The notes beneath the pieces were generated by a model. It saw only the letters and a list, made by a program, of their open reading frames with translations. It was not told where the DNA came from and made no database searches. A stretch of 64,000 bases of DNA, taken from Shewanella abyssi. Lineage in GTDB: Bacteria; Pseudomonadota; Gammaproteobacteria; Enterobacterales; Shewanellaceae. The DNA lies in assembly GCF_023284025.1 (NCBI RefSeq), contig NZ_JAKIKR010000020.1, forward strand, positions 1-64,000, in the 5' to 3' direction. Shown here piece by piece: positions 19,260 to 29,571 of the stretch (its first letter is position 1; the number at the start of each line of letters is the position of its first letter). The position numbers were made by a program, and so were the translations under genes.

Positions 19260-19350
19260 TAGAACCTAGAACCTATCTGAAAGCAGAGAAGGTCCTAGGT
19301 ACTAGGACGTTCGCTAGCTCACTACTAGGACGGACTACGTCCTGCTAGGA
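19260..19350. repeat. CTAG-rich inverted-repeat block upstream of mshC
   Basis: Two TAGAACC heptamers (19260-19273) are followed by the palindrome GTCCTAG-GTA-CTAGGAC (about 19292-19308) and a second hairpin AGGACG-GACTA-CGTCCT (about 19327-19343) flanked by CTAG. CTAG is usually rare in bacterial DNA, so this density is notable. Function unknown; it occupies part of the 420-base gap between mshA2 and mshC. Confidence 0.7.
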
Positions 19351-19398
19351 AATCAACAGAAAACACCATTTGGCTTTTGATGTTGATTTTATGCTTTG

Positions 19399-19433
19399 CT
19401 AGAACCTAGAACCTAGAACCTAGAACCTAGAAC
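19399..19433. repeat. Five tandem heptamers CTAGAAC
   Basis: Five perfect head-to-tail copies of CTAGAAC, continuing without a gap into the 22-bp repeats. The unit is the same word seen twice at 19260. Slipped-strand variation in copy number is expected. Confidence 0.95.
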
Positions 19434-19521
19434 CTCTAGTACTCGAGCCTAGAACCTCTAGTACTCGAGCCTAGAACCTCTAGTACTCGAGCCTAGAACC
19501 TCTAGTACTCGAGCCTAGAAC
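19434..19521. repeat. Four tandem 22-bp repeats upstream of mshC
   Basis: Four identical 22-bp units (19434, 19456, 19478, 19500), each containing CTCTAGTACTCGAG followed by the CCTAGAAC word of the adjacent heptamers, so the longer unit embeds the shorter one. The array ends 38 bases before the mshC start, where a promoter or leader for mshCDOPQ would lie. There are no unique spacers, so it is not a CRISPR. Confidence 0.95.
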
Positions 19522-19559
19522 CCGCTATCACTGCTCCACAGCATCAATCAGGACTGACA

Positions 19560-20027
19560 ATGCTTACAGCGCACCGACGCGCAGGCTTTACCTTAGTAGA
19601 GCTGGTGACCACCATCATTCTTATTGCCATTCTCTCGGTGGTGGCCATTCCACGTCTGTTTACAGCCTCAAGCTACAGTGCCTTTACACTGCGGGAAGAG
19701 TTTATTGCTGAGCTGCGTAAAGTGCAGATCATGGCGATGAACAATCAAGACCGCTGTTATCGTTTATCTGTCACGCCAACTCAGTATCAAATTTCCCGTT
19801 TTAATGGCGCGTGTAGCGGTACGCCAGTGCGTACGGATGCAGCGCAAACCTTTCAAGGTGGCGCAGCGTTGTTTGTTGGCACTAAAACTAGCTTTCACGT
19901 TGAGTTTAATACTCAAGGCGTGCCAATAGTTGATGGCAGTCGCTGCTCTGGTCGGTGTATTACCGTTAAAGCGGACGAGACCCAATGGATTGCCATTGAA
20001 TCCGAGGGCTATATTCATGGGGGGTAA
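19560..20027 (+). CDS. mshC: MshC, minor prepilin
   Basis: A 155 aa prepilin with leader MLTAHRRAG, cleavage before FTLVELVTTIILIAIL and Glu5 present. Size and place (first gene after the mshA block) fit MshC, a minor pilin needed for pilus priming. The fold appears GspH/FimT-like. AGGA is located about 7 bases before the ATG. The end overlaps mshD by 11 bases. Confidence 0.9.
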   Translation: MLTAHRRAGFTLVELVTTIILIAILSVVAIPRLFTASSYSAFTLREEFIAELRKVQIMAMNNQDRCYRLSVTPTQYQISRFNGACSGTPVRTDAAQTFQGGAALFVGTKTSFHVEFNTQGVPIVDGSRCSGRCITVKADETQWIAIESEGYIHGG

Positions 20028-20628
20028 ATCATTATTGAATAAGCGCTCACGACAAAACTCTTATTTACCACAGCGCTGTGGTTTACAGCGCCGTCAGGGC
20101 TTTACACTGATAGAGTTAGTCGTCGGCATGGTAGTCATTAGTATCGCCTTTGTGATGCTCACAAGCATATTGTTTCCCCAAGCAGATCGGGCCGCTGACA
20201 GCCTGCATAGAGTACGCTCTGCCGAGTTGGCTCACTCGATACTAAATGAAATTTGGGGCAAGCGTTACGATCAAAATACCAACTCAAATGGCGGCGTCCC
20301 CGCTTGTGGCGCTGTGGCTAAGCCTTTACTTGGGTTACCCGCTGGATTGGCTTGTACTAGTGAGGGCGACCTTGGGCCTGATACTATTTCAGGCGTTGCT
20401 GAGAGCCGCAATGACTATAACGATGTCGATGATTACATGGGGCTGAACATTAACAGCAATATGCTTAATATCAGCGACACTTATGCCAGTCGATATATCA
20501 ATTATGCGTTAGAGGTCGTTGTTGGATACAACGACTCATCCAGTTTAAACAGTAAGTTGGTAACGGTAAATGTCACCACCCCGAGTGGTGAGGTGATCAC
20601 CTATAACGCGATCCGGAGCAACTATTAA
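20017..20628 (+). CDS. mshD: MshD, minor prepilin
   Basis: A 203 aa prepilin with an unusually long basic leader of about 27 residues (several R/K/Q) before [16 protein letters not shown] place the start at ATG 20017 inside the 3' end of mshC; the frame stays open to 19930 without a better start. Internal ATGs occur only after the cleavage site. It resembles GspI/PilV-type minor pilins. It joins mshO by a one-base stop-start overlap. Confidence 0.87.
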   Translation: MGGKSLLNKRSRQNSYLPQRCGLQRRQGFTLIELVVGMVVISIAFVMLTSILFPQADRAADSLHRVRSAELAHSILNEIWGKRYDQNTNSNGGVPACGAVAKPLLGLPAGLACTSEGDLGPDTISGVAESRNDYNDVDDYMGLNINSNMLNISDTYASRYINYALEVVVGYNDSSSLNSKLVTVNVTTPSGEVITYNAIRSNY

Positions 20629-21527
20629 TGTCTAAGCCATTAATGATTAATCCTCGCTGTAGAGGAGGGCTAAGTACTCAGGTTCGCGGTTTTACTTTGG
20701 TCGAAATGGTCACTGTGGTTATCATTCTAGGCATTCTGGTGCTGGGCGTGAGTAGTTTTCTTCTTTTTGGTACTCGCATATTTATCGATTCAACCTCGGT
20801 TGAACAGGTGATGAGTCAAAGCCGCTTTGCGATAGAGCGCATGACTCGGGATATTCGTAATGCAGTGCCCAATAGTATTCGCGTTGCTAATGGTATGAGC
20901 AACGATGGTAGTGCTTGGCAGTGCTTAGAGATGATGCCAATTACCTCTAGCGCGTCTTATATCACGGTGCCATTATTGCCTTTGCCTGCGGCTAATACAG
21001 CGACGGTAATGCAAGGTAGTGACGGTGCGTTATTAACTGAAAATCAGTTTTTACTCATCTATCCATTAAGTCCCGCAGATGTTTATACATCAGCTGACGG
21101 TACTTCAGGGAAATTGTTTGCTATTAAAAAGGTAACCAATAGTGCAACGACAAATGCCACTGACATTGAATTCGAAAGGGCGATTCAGTTTAGCGAATCG
21201 TCCCCGCGTCAGCGCTATTTTGGGATAAATGGAGCAGTGAGTTACTGCTTTGAAGGGATCACTGCTGAGCTCAGCCTGCTCAAGCGTTACTCAGGTTATG
21301 GCTTTAATCACGCAGTACAGCGTGGGCCTGATGATATTGAAACTGTAGTTGTAAAGGGGGTGCTGATGGCCGAAAATGTAGTGAATACTATTTCGACAAA
21401 TAACCCAATGGCCTATACGCCAGGCACATTGCAGAATAATGCCATGGTTCACCTCAACCCTTTATTTGATGTGCAGGGGCAATCGCTACAGTATCATCAT
21501 CAAGTGCAGGTGATAAATGTCCCGTAA
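20628..21527 (+). CDS. mshO: MshO, minor prepilin
   Basis: A 299 aa protein with a leader of about 21 residues before G/FTLVEMVTVVIILG, a type IV pilin signal with Glu5. The large globular domain and length match GspJ/PilW-type minor pilins, and the position matches MshO. The ATG shares a base with the mshD stop, and the 3' end overlaps mshP by 11 bases. Confidence 0.9.
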   Translation: MSKPLMINPRCRGGLSTQVRGFTLVEMVTVVIILGILVLGVSSFLLFGTRIFIDSTSVEQVMSQSRFAIERMTRDIRNAVPNSIRVANGMSNDGSAWQCLEMMPITSSASYITVPLLPLPAANTATVMQGSDGALLTENQFLLIYPLSPADVYTSADGTSGKLFAIKKVTNSATTNATDIEFERAIQFSESSPRQRYFGINGAVSYCFEGITAELSLLKRYSGYGFNHAVQRGPDDIETVVVKGVLMAENVVNTISTNNPMAYTPGTLQNNAMVHLNPLFDVQGQSLQYHHQVQVINVP

Positions 21528-22017
21528 TCAGTCTCAAAAAAGAATGAACCGTATTCTGGTGCCGCTTTTAACTAAGCAGCGCGGCAGCGCATTGATAATA
21601 GGCGTTTTTATCATCACTGTGATGTTCTTATTGGCAGCGACATTGATCAATGTTCTTGATGATGCCGATCAGCAAATTAGCCTTGAAGTCTGGGGTACAC
21701 GGGCATTTGCCGCAGCGAACAGCGGTGCTGACCGCGCATTGGCCGAACTGTTTCCTGTTGACCAAGTGGCCGTTGGTTCCTGTAATGCTAACACTACTTG
21801 GAATATCGGCACTGATACTGGTTTGGTCGGCTTCCATGGCTGCGCGGTTGTTATCAGCTGTGAGGCTATCACCACTAACTCATTGCCGATTAATATGACC
21901 CAATATCTCATCACTAGCACAGCAACCTGCAGTACAGGACAATGCGACTCAGGCACCAATAGCGATGCCAGTTGCATCCGCGTGAATCGCACCGTGGAGG
22001 TAGAAGCACGTGACTAA
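21517..22017 (+). CDS. mshP: MshP, PilX-like MSHA protein
   Basis: A 166 aa protein. After a basic start comes QRGSALIIGVFIITVMFLLAATLI, the PilX/MshP-type hydrophobic segment in which the prepilin site is replaced by RGSALI without Glu5. Several cysteines lie in the C-terminal half (C-x-x-G-C-x-x-G and others). It overlaps both neighbours. It probably forms part of the pilus tip with MshO and MshQ. Confidence 0.87.
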   Translation: MSRNQSQKRMNRILVPLLTKQRGSALIIGVFIITVMFLLAATLINVLDDADQQISLEVWGTRAFAAANSGADRALAELFPVDQVAVGSCNANTTWNIGTDTGLVGFHGCAVVISCEAITTNSLPINMTQYLITSTATCSTGQCDSGTNSDASCIRVNRTVEVEARD

Positions 22018-25000
22018 TCTAAAACAGTTTATGTGTGGCTTAGTCATTTTAACAGCCTTAATCTCTACCTCGGTTTATGCTGTACCGCGTTGTGACGAGA
22101 TTTTTACCGATCCCGCAACAGGTAATCACGCTCCTAATGGGCTAGCACCCCCAAGCGGTATTTTAGTGCCTCCTTTGAATAATTTGACCTGTGGAAACTC
22201 CAATTGTAGTTTTGGCCCTGGGGATTATGACTACAATGTTGGCGTTTTTGCTAATAAGTCTGTTGTTTCTACATCGGGGACAACAACTCGGCTTTATTTC
22301 AACTCTTTGTCTTTGACCAATGCAAATGTGAATGCTGGCGGTAATCCTGAAGATCTTATTATCTATGTTGCTGGTCGTTTAGATATTGCGGGTAAAAATT
22401 ATATAAATGGTATTGTTTACGCAGCAGGCTCTGTTACTTTTAGTGGCAATGCCAGTATTGATGGAGCGTTGGCATCTGGGGGGAGTTTAGATATAAGTGG
22501 TAATGGTGACGTAGACTTTGACCCTGATGCTATCGAAGATGCAGACTTTGGAGGTATGTGTGACAACGGCCCTATTGTTACCCCAAACCCTCCCATCCCA
22601 GCTCAATGTCTGACAGAGCAAGATAACGTTAATGGCCTAACCTACCGTACATATGATGCGAGTGATTGGGATGATGACGGTGACAGTCCAGAAGATCATG
22701 ATGATTTTGAAGATCTCATTAGCGAGGTTAAAAAGACGACTTACCAAATTGGTGAATCCATTGAAGTCGATTTTGATCAAAAAGGTAATGGAATTAACCC
22801 ACATTCAACCAATTCGGCTGATCAAGATCTGTACTTAGGTATTTTTGAAGGATTCATTGATGCCCCTGAAACCGGTGAATACACCTTTGCAATAGATGGT
22901 GATGATGCCATCGAATTACTGATTGATGGGGAAGTGATCACTGGGTTTTATGATGCTCATGCCATTTGTGACTGTACAAGCTACCAAGGAAAAGTCTCAC
23001 TAGAGCAGGGGACTCACACAATCGAGTTGCGGTTCCATGAAGCCTTTGGATATGAATCTTTTCAACTATATTGGCAAAAACCTGCAGACAGCTCACTCTC
23101 CATCGTACCAGCTAGTAGTCTATTGACATGTCCTGCGCCACAGTTCGAGTTTGGCAGAGCGACTATGGATGGTGGTGGTCAAGCAGTGATAGATTTTAAA
23201 AATGATTATGCAGTAGCACCTATTGTAATGGTCATGCCGACGATTGATGCTTCAACATACTCCTCTCCAGTTAGTGATGGCCCATCCAGCGTTCGAGTTG
23301 TTTCGAGAACAGCGTCAGAAGCGAATATTGCACAATTAAATCCACCCGGAAACCAAGTTCCCGCTAAAGCGATGGAGAAGGTTGATTTCTTCGCTATGGA
23401 ACCTGGTTATCGGTTTTTAGCGCGAGGCAAAGCTTTACAGGCCGGGATTGTTTCTACTCGTTTATATCAGGGCAGTAGATTACCCGTTAGCGGTCGAGGA
23501 TATGAAACTGTCACTTTTGACCATGATTTTGGGTTAGCACCTTCCATGTTAGGTCAAACCTTAACTCAAAATAATGGCCGCTTTATTAGTACTGTTATTA
23601 ACAATGTGAGTGGCAATGGGAATTTGTTCGACATCGCTATTGAAGCCTCAGAGATCAACACTGCTATAAGTGGTAATGAGCTATTAGGCTATGTTGCTGG
23701 TGTAGGTCAGGGCGCTATGGTTATTGATGGTGAAAGCATTAAGTATGAATTTGCTAATGCACTAAATCATGGCTCAGGCAGTTCCACCCGGAATTTAAGC
23801 CAGCAATGTGCATTTATCAATACGTATCAACAAACCTATACTGCACTGCCTGTGACTATCGCGAATAAAAATCAACGCCGTGGGGGTGATGGTGGTTGGG
23901 TTCGACGTTGTGCTAAGGACAGTTTTGCTAATCAAGTCAGCTTTGGTCTGGATGAAGATCAGCAAAGAGACTCTGATCGCAGCCACCTAGCTGAAGACAT
24001 TGGTTACTTTGCTTTTGAATATACAGCAGAACCTCCTGCAACCAACTATTATCGCATTAGTTTTAGCTCCAACGGGCTCACTTGCGCGGCGAAAGAGATC
24101 ACCATTAGAGCCTGTAGCGACGCGGACTGTAACTCAGAATTAGCAGATCCGGCGACTGTCGAGTTAACTAAAGATGACCAAAGCTATAAAACGGTCACCT
24201 TCGAAGGTTCAACTACGACTGACTTATGGCACACCGATGCTGGAACCATCAAAGTCGGTCTCGGTGGGACAGTCCCTTCAGGCACCTATACTTGCTACAT
24301 TGATAATGCATTGGTGGCGAATGAAAATTGTACATTAACCTTTGCAGATAGTGGCTTATATTTTGACGTAGACAACACCACAGCGTGTAAAAATAGTAAT
24401 AGCTTTGAGCTGTTTGCAGTGAAAAAGGACACTCAAACTCAGCAGTGCGTGCCATTATTTGCCGGTGAAACTCGTCTTATCGACATGGACTTTAACTACG
24501 TTACCCCTAACAGTAGTGATGTCATTGAGCGCGCCAAGCTTACGGTTAGTAGTGAAAACGCGCCATCAAGTTCAGTGACGCTTGAAAGTGGCACGCCCCA
24601 AGGCTTACAGGTCAAGTTTGATGATGATGGTAAAGCCAGCTTAAGCGTTAACTACCCCGAAGCAGGCAAAGTAGCCTTAATCGCGAGTGCGTCTATTGAA
24701 GCGCCAGATGGCAGTGGTGATATTGAATTGCTACAACATACCAATGAGTTTGTGTCAGCACCCGATGGTTTTCACTTTTTTAATGATTCAGGCAGTGATG
24801 GCTGTATCACAGCTGATTGCACGCTGTTTACTAGAGCGGGAGAGGATTTTAAGTTGAATGTCAAAGCCGTTTGCGGCGTTGATGACAATACGGCTTATAA
24901 AGATCGGGCTGCGTTAAAGAACTTTCAGCTGAACGATATTAAGATAAAACCCATACTTAAGGCGCCGTTAGCGATTAATGCTAAGGATTCAGTTGATGGC

Positions 25001-26137
25001 GCAATAGGCGCAATCGGGCAAAGCCAAATTAGCTTTACTAAGGCCAATGGTGCGCCGCTAAAACTGACTAACCAAACATATTCAGAAGTTGGAGCGATTG
25101 GTTTTGCCTTAGATGGCGACATTGATTACATGGGAGTGGCTATTACCGAATCGCAATCGATGAGCGAGACGTTTGGCAGGTTCAGCCCCTATTACCTTTC
25201 GATTGAAGAGAACACACCAGCGCTAAGTGCTACTTGCGGCAGCTTCACTTATATGGACCAGCCGTTTGGTTTTGCGGTTGGTAGTGAGCCAACCATTAAG
25301 GTCGTCGGCAGAAATAAAGCCAATGGAGTCACCAGCAATTACCAACTTGATGATTGGTGGCGCTATGATGGCAGAGTTTGGAATGATCGCAGTTACAGTG
25401 ACACTTCAGGCGCTAAGTCTGAAGATGCTGCCGCGTTGCAAATCTTAGACGAATCCCCAAAATCTGGCACCGTGAAATACTACTCGCTTGATAGCAGTAA
25501 TACGATCCGACGTGCTTACTTAAGTGGTGCTCAGGTGCATTATGCCCGCACTGCGTCACTTGCAAAGCCCTTTAATGCTCAGTTTGATTTAGATTTATCT
25601 GCTGCTGATGTCACCGATGAAGATGGTATCTGCCACCAGGAATCGGCTCTCAATCCAAACTGTATCGGTTTCACTTTCGAAGATATCGCAGAAAATGACA
25701 GCTTTGAAATGCGTTACGGCCGCTTGGTGATGCAAAATGCCTATGGGCCGTCATCGGAACAACTTCGTCTTGAACTGGGCACAGAGTATGTTAATACTGA
25801 TGCTGAATGGGTGCGCAATAGTGCTGATAGTTGCTCAGGATTTAGTACTGACGATGATGGGCTTGAGTTAACACGAGACGTCGCATTAGGTAATGTTAAC
25901 GCTTTTACTGGATCTAATGGTACTGGCAAAGTCGGCACTGTAGGTTTGGGTAATAGCTTTATCTATTTTCCCGCGCCTAATGCCGAGGGCGAAGTGGGTT
26001 TACAGCTGCATGTTGATAAGTGGCTGCAGTGGTATTGGAATTACGACAGCAGCGCATTAGAAGATCCTCGGGCGACGGCTTACTTTGGCACCTATCGTGG
26101 CCATGATCGCATTATATATTGGCGAGAAGTTAACTAA
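22010..26137 (+). CDS. mshQ: MshQ, giant surface or tip protein with PA14-like and lectin-like regions
   Basis: A 1375 aa exported protein (signal peptide about 1-24) closing the MSHA cluster. Recognisable regions in order: a repetitive beta-helix-like stretch (about 60-170, S/N/G-rich); a PA14-like beta domain (about 215-367, with GEYTFAIDGDDAIELLIDGE) of the kind that binds carbohydrate; a region around 378-570 with the look of an H-type lectin-like repeat; and a long C-terminal part (about 690-1375) matching the DUF6701/MshQ tail. It starts inside mshP. Pilus-tip adhesin is a reasonable inference from the domains and position, comparable to PilY1 in other pili. Confidence 0.85.
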   Translation: MTNLKQFMCGLVILTALISTSVYAVPRCDEIFTDPATGNHAPNGLAPPSGILVPPLNNLTCGNSNCSFGPGDYDYNVGVFANKSVVSTSGTTTRLYFNSLSLTNANVNAGGNPEDLIIYVAGRLDIAGKNYINGIVYAAGSVTFSGNASIDGALASGGSLDISGNGDVDFDPDAIEDADFGGMCDNGPIVTPNPPIPAQCLTEQDNVNGLTYRTYDASDWDDDGDSPEDHDDFEDLISEVKKTTYQIGESIEVDFDQKGNGINPHSTNSADQDLYLGIFEGFIDAPETGEYTFAIDGDDAIELLIDGEVITGFYDAHAICDCTSYQGKVSLEQGTHTIELRFHEAFGYESFQLYWQKPADSSLSIVPASSLLTCPAPQFEFGRATMDGGGQAVIDFKNDYAVAPIVMVMPTIDASTYSSPVSDGPSSVRVVSRTASEANIAQLNPPGNQVPAKAMEKVDFFAMEPGYRFLARGKALQAGIVSTRLYQGSRLPVSGRGYETVTFDHDFGLAPSMLGQTLTQNNGRFISTVINNVSGNGNLFDIAIEASEINTAISGNELLGYVAGVGQGAMVIDGESIKYEFANALNHGSGSSTRNLSQQCAFINTYQQTYTALPVTIANKNQRRGGDGGWVRRCAKDSFANQVSFGLDEDQQRDSDRSHLAEDIGYFAFEYTAEPPATNYYRISFSSNGLTCAAKEITIRACSDADCNSELADPATVELTKDDQSYKTVTFEGSTTTDLWHTDAGTIKVGLGGTVPSGTYTCYIDNALVANENCTLTFADSGLYFDVDNTTACKNSNSFELFAVKKDTQTQQCVPLFAGETRLIDMDFNYVTPNSSDVIERAKLTVSSENAPSSSVTLESGTPQGLQVKFDDDGKASLSVNYPEAGKVALIASASIEAPDGSGDIELLQHTNEFVSAPDGFHFFNDSGSDGCITADCTLFTRAGEDFKLNVKAVCGVDDNTAYKDRAALKNFQLNDIKIKPILKAPLAINAKDSVDGAIGAIGQSQISFTKANGAPLKLTNQTYSEVGAIGFALDGDIDYMGVAITESQSMSETFGRFSPYYLSIEENTPALSATCGSFTYMDQPFGFAVGSEPTIKVVGRNKANGVTSNYQLDDWWRYDGRVWNDRSYSDTSGAKSEDAAALQILDESPKSGTVKYYSLDSSNTIRRAYLSGAQVHYARTASLAKPFNAQFDLDLSAADVTDEDGICHQESALNPNCIGFTFEDIAENDSFEMRYGRLVMQNAYGPSSEQLRLELGTEYVNTDAEWVRNSADSCSGFSTDDDGLELTRDVALGNVNAFTGSNGTGKVGTVGLGNSFIYFPAPNAEGEVGLQLHVDKWLQWYWNYDSSALEDPRATAYFGTYRGHDRIIYWREVN

Positions 26138-26270
26138 GCGTCATTAAGCCGTGAATAAGGCAAACTTTTGACTCACTCTTTAGCGCAGATATTGCAAAAA
26201 CTTGGCTTCATTAGCAAATGTTAACGTCTGTGGTCTTGTGGAATTCAAGAAGCATGATAAAGTTAGCTGA

Positions 26271-27359
<1,089 letters not shown>

Positions 27360-27370
27360 GACGGTAAAAA

Positions 27371-27399
27371 AAGGGCGGTGATTACCGCCCTCGCTTTTT
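27371..27399 (+). terminator. Terminator or attenuator between mreB and mreC
   Basis: GGGCGGT-GATT-ACCGCCC is a perfect 7-bp stem followed after three bases by TTTTT, ending exactly at the mreC ATG. It could terminate part of the mreB transcripts and also occupies the place where an mreC ribosome site would lie. Confidence 0.7.
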
Positions 27400-28287
27400 A
27401 TGAAGCCTATTTTTGTTCGTGGTATTTCCAACCAATTTAGATTGACCTTAGCTGTCATCATGTCAGTGATTTTGCTTGTTGCAAATGACAGGCTTGAGCC
27501 TGTGCGTAACTCTCTCTCCTCCCTTTTAAGTCCACTGCAATATATTGCCAATATCCCAGGGGTCATACTTGATGAGTCTGCAGAGAGTTTGGCTACTCGT
27601 AATATGTTGGCTAGACAAAATAAGGAGCTATTACGGCAACAGCTGTTAATGAGTGAACGCTTACAACGTTTCGAGCATCTGCGCCAAGAAAACGACCGTT
27701 TACGTGGCCTGTTAGGCTCTCCGGTGCATATGGATGCTAAAAAAGTCGTCGCCGAAGTGATGGAAGTTGCCAGCGATCCTTTTCATCAATACGTGGTACT
27801 GAACCGCGGCTCACGTAGCAGTGTTTATGTTGGCCAACCTGTCGTCGACGCACAAGGTGTCGTCGGGCAAGTGGTGCAGGTCAGCGAGTTGACCAGCAGA
27901 GTGCTACTGCTCTCTGATATCTCCCATGGTATTCCCGTTAGAATTACTCGCAACGATGTCAGAATGATGGCGGTGGGCACGGGCTCTATTGATGAGCTTG
28001 AGTTGCGCCATGTTGCTAAAAGTACTGATGTGCGAGCGGGTGACTTATTAGTGACATCTGGGCTGGGAAAGCGTTTTCCCGAAGGTTATCCAGTTGCACG
28101 AGTGATGACGGTCAAGAAAGATGATGGTAAAAATTATGCCACTGTGATTGCACAGCCGTTAGCCGCATTAGACAGAATTCGTTACTTGCTGTTAATTTGG
28201 CCCGATATTGCAGCGGACGCAGCAGAATTGATAACACCTGCAGGTGTCGAAGAAGCGCTAAACGCCATTAAGGAGTCCGCGCAATGA
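27400..28287 (+). CDS. mreC: Rod shape-determining protein MreC
   Basis: A 295 aa bitopic protein: transmembrane helix (about 12-30), coiled coil (about 65-100) and periplasmic beta domains (about 110-275). It links MreB to the wall-synthesis enzymes. The N-terminus MKPIF.RG is the same as in E. coli MreC, confirming the start. However, no Shine-Dalgarno sequence is visible, because the preceding 20 bases are the 3' arm and T-run of the hairpin. The long P/A-rich tail of E. coli MreC is absent. It overlaps mreD by 4 bases. Confidence 0.96.
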   Translation: MKPIFVRGISNQFRLTLAVIMSVILLVANDRLEPVRNSLSSLLSPLQYIANIPGVILDESAESLATRNMLARQNKELLRQQLLMSERLQRFEHLRQENDRLRGLLGSPVHMDAKKVVAEVMEVASDPFHQYVVLNRGSRSSVYVGQPVVDAQGVVGQVVQVSELTSRVLLLSDISHGIPVRITRNDVRMMAVGTGSIDELELRHVAKSTDVRAGDLLVTSGLGKRFPEGYPVARVMTVKKDDGKNYATVIAQPLAALDRIRYLLLIWPDIAADAAELITPAGVEEALNAIKESAQ

Positions 28288-28772
28288 GTTTACATGTTGC
28301 AAATGGCCGCTGGGTCGTTTGGCTAAGCTTATTGGTGGCGATGTTATTTCAGATTATGCCGCTGCCGGAACTTGTCGAGGCATGGAGACCCGATTGGTTG
28401 CTGCTGGTGATTATCTATTGGGCGATGGCACTGCCACATAGATACAACATATTAACGGCATGGATGCTGGGTGTAATGCTGGATATATTGCTCGGAGCCC
28501 CCCTAGGCATTAGAGCATTTGCCATGTCTGTGGTCGTCTATGTTGTGGTGCTGCATTTTCAGCGTTTACGTAACTTCCCCATGTGGCAACAAGCACTGCT
28601 GGTGGCAACACAGGTTGCCCTCTATAACCTGATTATCTTTTGGGTGCAGTTTGTCACCGATACTGCCAACTTTGATATCAGCCTGTTTTACCCTGCATTT
28701 TCAAGTTTGATCATGTGGCCATGGTTATTTTGGATCCTACGCCGTGTAAGGCGTTTATATAAGGTCCGTTAG
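28284..28772 (+). CDS. mreD: Rod shape-determining protein MreD
   Basis: A 162 aa polytopic inner-membrane protein with about five hydrophobic segments and the family phrases PDWLLLVIIYWA and GVMLDILLGAPLG. It partners MreC in the elongasome. Translationally coupled to mreC through ATGA. Confidence 0.96.
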   Translation: MSLHVANGRWVVWLSLLVAMLFQIMPLPELVEAWRPDWLLLVIIYWAMALPHRYNILTAWMLGVMLDILLGAPLGIRAFAMSVVVYVVVLHFQRLRNFPMWQQALLVATQVALYNLIIFWVQFVTDTANFDISLFYPAFSSLIMWPWLFWILRRVRRLYKVR

Positions 28773-28873
28773 CGTGGCCAAACTGTAACTAAAGTTTGCT
28801 TATTGTCAGTATCGAAATCAATGCACTTTGACCCTGTCAGCATAATCGCGAATTACCTAAAAGGTATTGTAAG

Positions 28874-29470
28874 ATGAAGTTAGTACTCGCTTCGGCGTCG
28901 CCAAGGCGTAAACAATTATTAGCTCAATTGAGCTTTTTAAGTTCAGTTGCGCAAAAGCCATTTAGCTTCGACATTTTGGCCGCGGATATTGATGAGAGTC
29001 ATCGTGCTGGCGAATCGGCAGCTAGCTTTGTGGTGCGCTTAGCGAAAGAAAAGGCGCTCGCTGGGCTGAACTTATACCCGGCGAAGGGGAAGGCTGTGGT
29101 ACTGGGATCCGATACGATAGTGGTATTAGGCAATGATATTTTAGGTAAGCCAAAAGATGAAGCCGATGCCAAGGCGATATTAACTCGCCTTGCGGGCAAA
29201 GCGCATCAGGTGATGACGGCTGTCGCGGTCACAGATGGGGAGCAAACGCTGACAAAATTAGTGACCACTGGCGTGCAGTTTTGCCCAATGACGCAGTCTG
29301 ATATTTTGGCTTATATTGCCACTGGCGAGCCTATGGATAAGGCGGGCGCTTATGGGATCCAAGGTTTAGGTGGCAGTTTTGTAGAAGCTATTGAGGGAAG
29401 TTATTCCGCGGTAGTAGGGTTACCTTTGGTAGAAACCCGTGCGTTGTTGTGTGAGATGAATGTTTTTTAA
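28874..29470 (+). CDS. maf: Maf-family nucleoside triphosphate pyrophosphatase (dTTPase/UTPase type)
   Basis: A 198 aa housecleaning enzyme that hydrolyses non-canonical or excess NTPs to NMP and PPi. The N-terminal [15 protein letters not shown] and the D-T-I-V and GKP motifs (residues about 75-90) are diagnostic. Linkage to mreD and rng points to the YhdE subgroup, which acts on dTTP and UTP. AAGG lies about 8 bases before the ATG. Confidence 0.93.
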   Translation: MKLVLASASPRRKQLLAQLSFLSSVAQKPFSFDILAADIDESHRAGESAASFVVRLAKEKALAGLNLYPAKGKAVVLGSDTIVVLGNDILGKPKDEADAKAILTRLAGKAHQVMTAVAVTDGEQTLTKLVTTGVQFCPMTQSDILAYIATGEPMDKAGAYGIQGLGGSFVEAIEGSYSAVVGLPLVETRALLCEMNVF

Positions 29471-29571
29471 TCTATTGATAATTAATAATAAAAATTAAAC
29501 TCTAGATTTTAAAATGTGTCAGTAACGCCAAATCCTTTTTAAATTAGCTATTTCCCTAAGTGGGGTGAGTT

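Noticed and set aside
19399..19521. Short direct repeats resembling a small CRISPR array
   Set aside because: Units are strictly head to tail without unique spacers, and there are no cas genes in the window.
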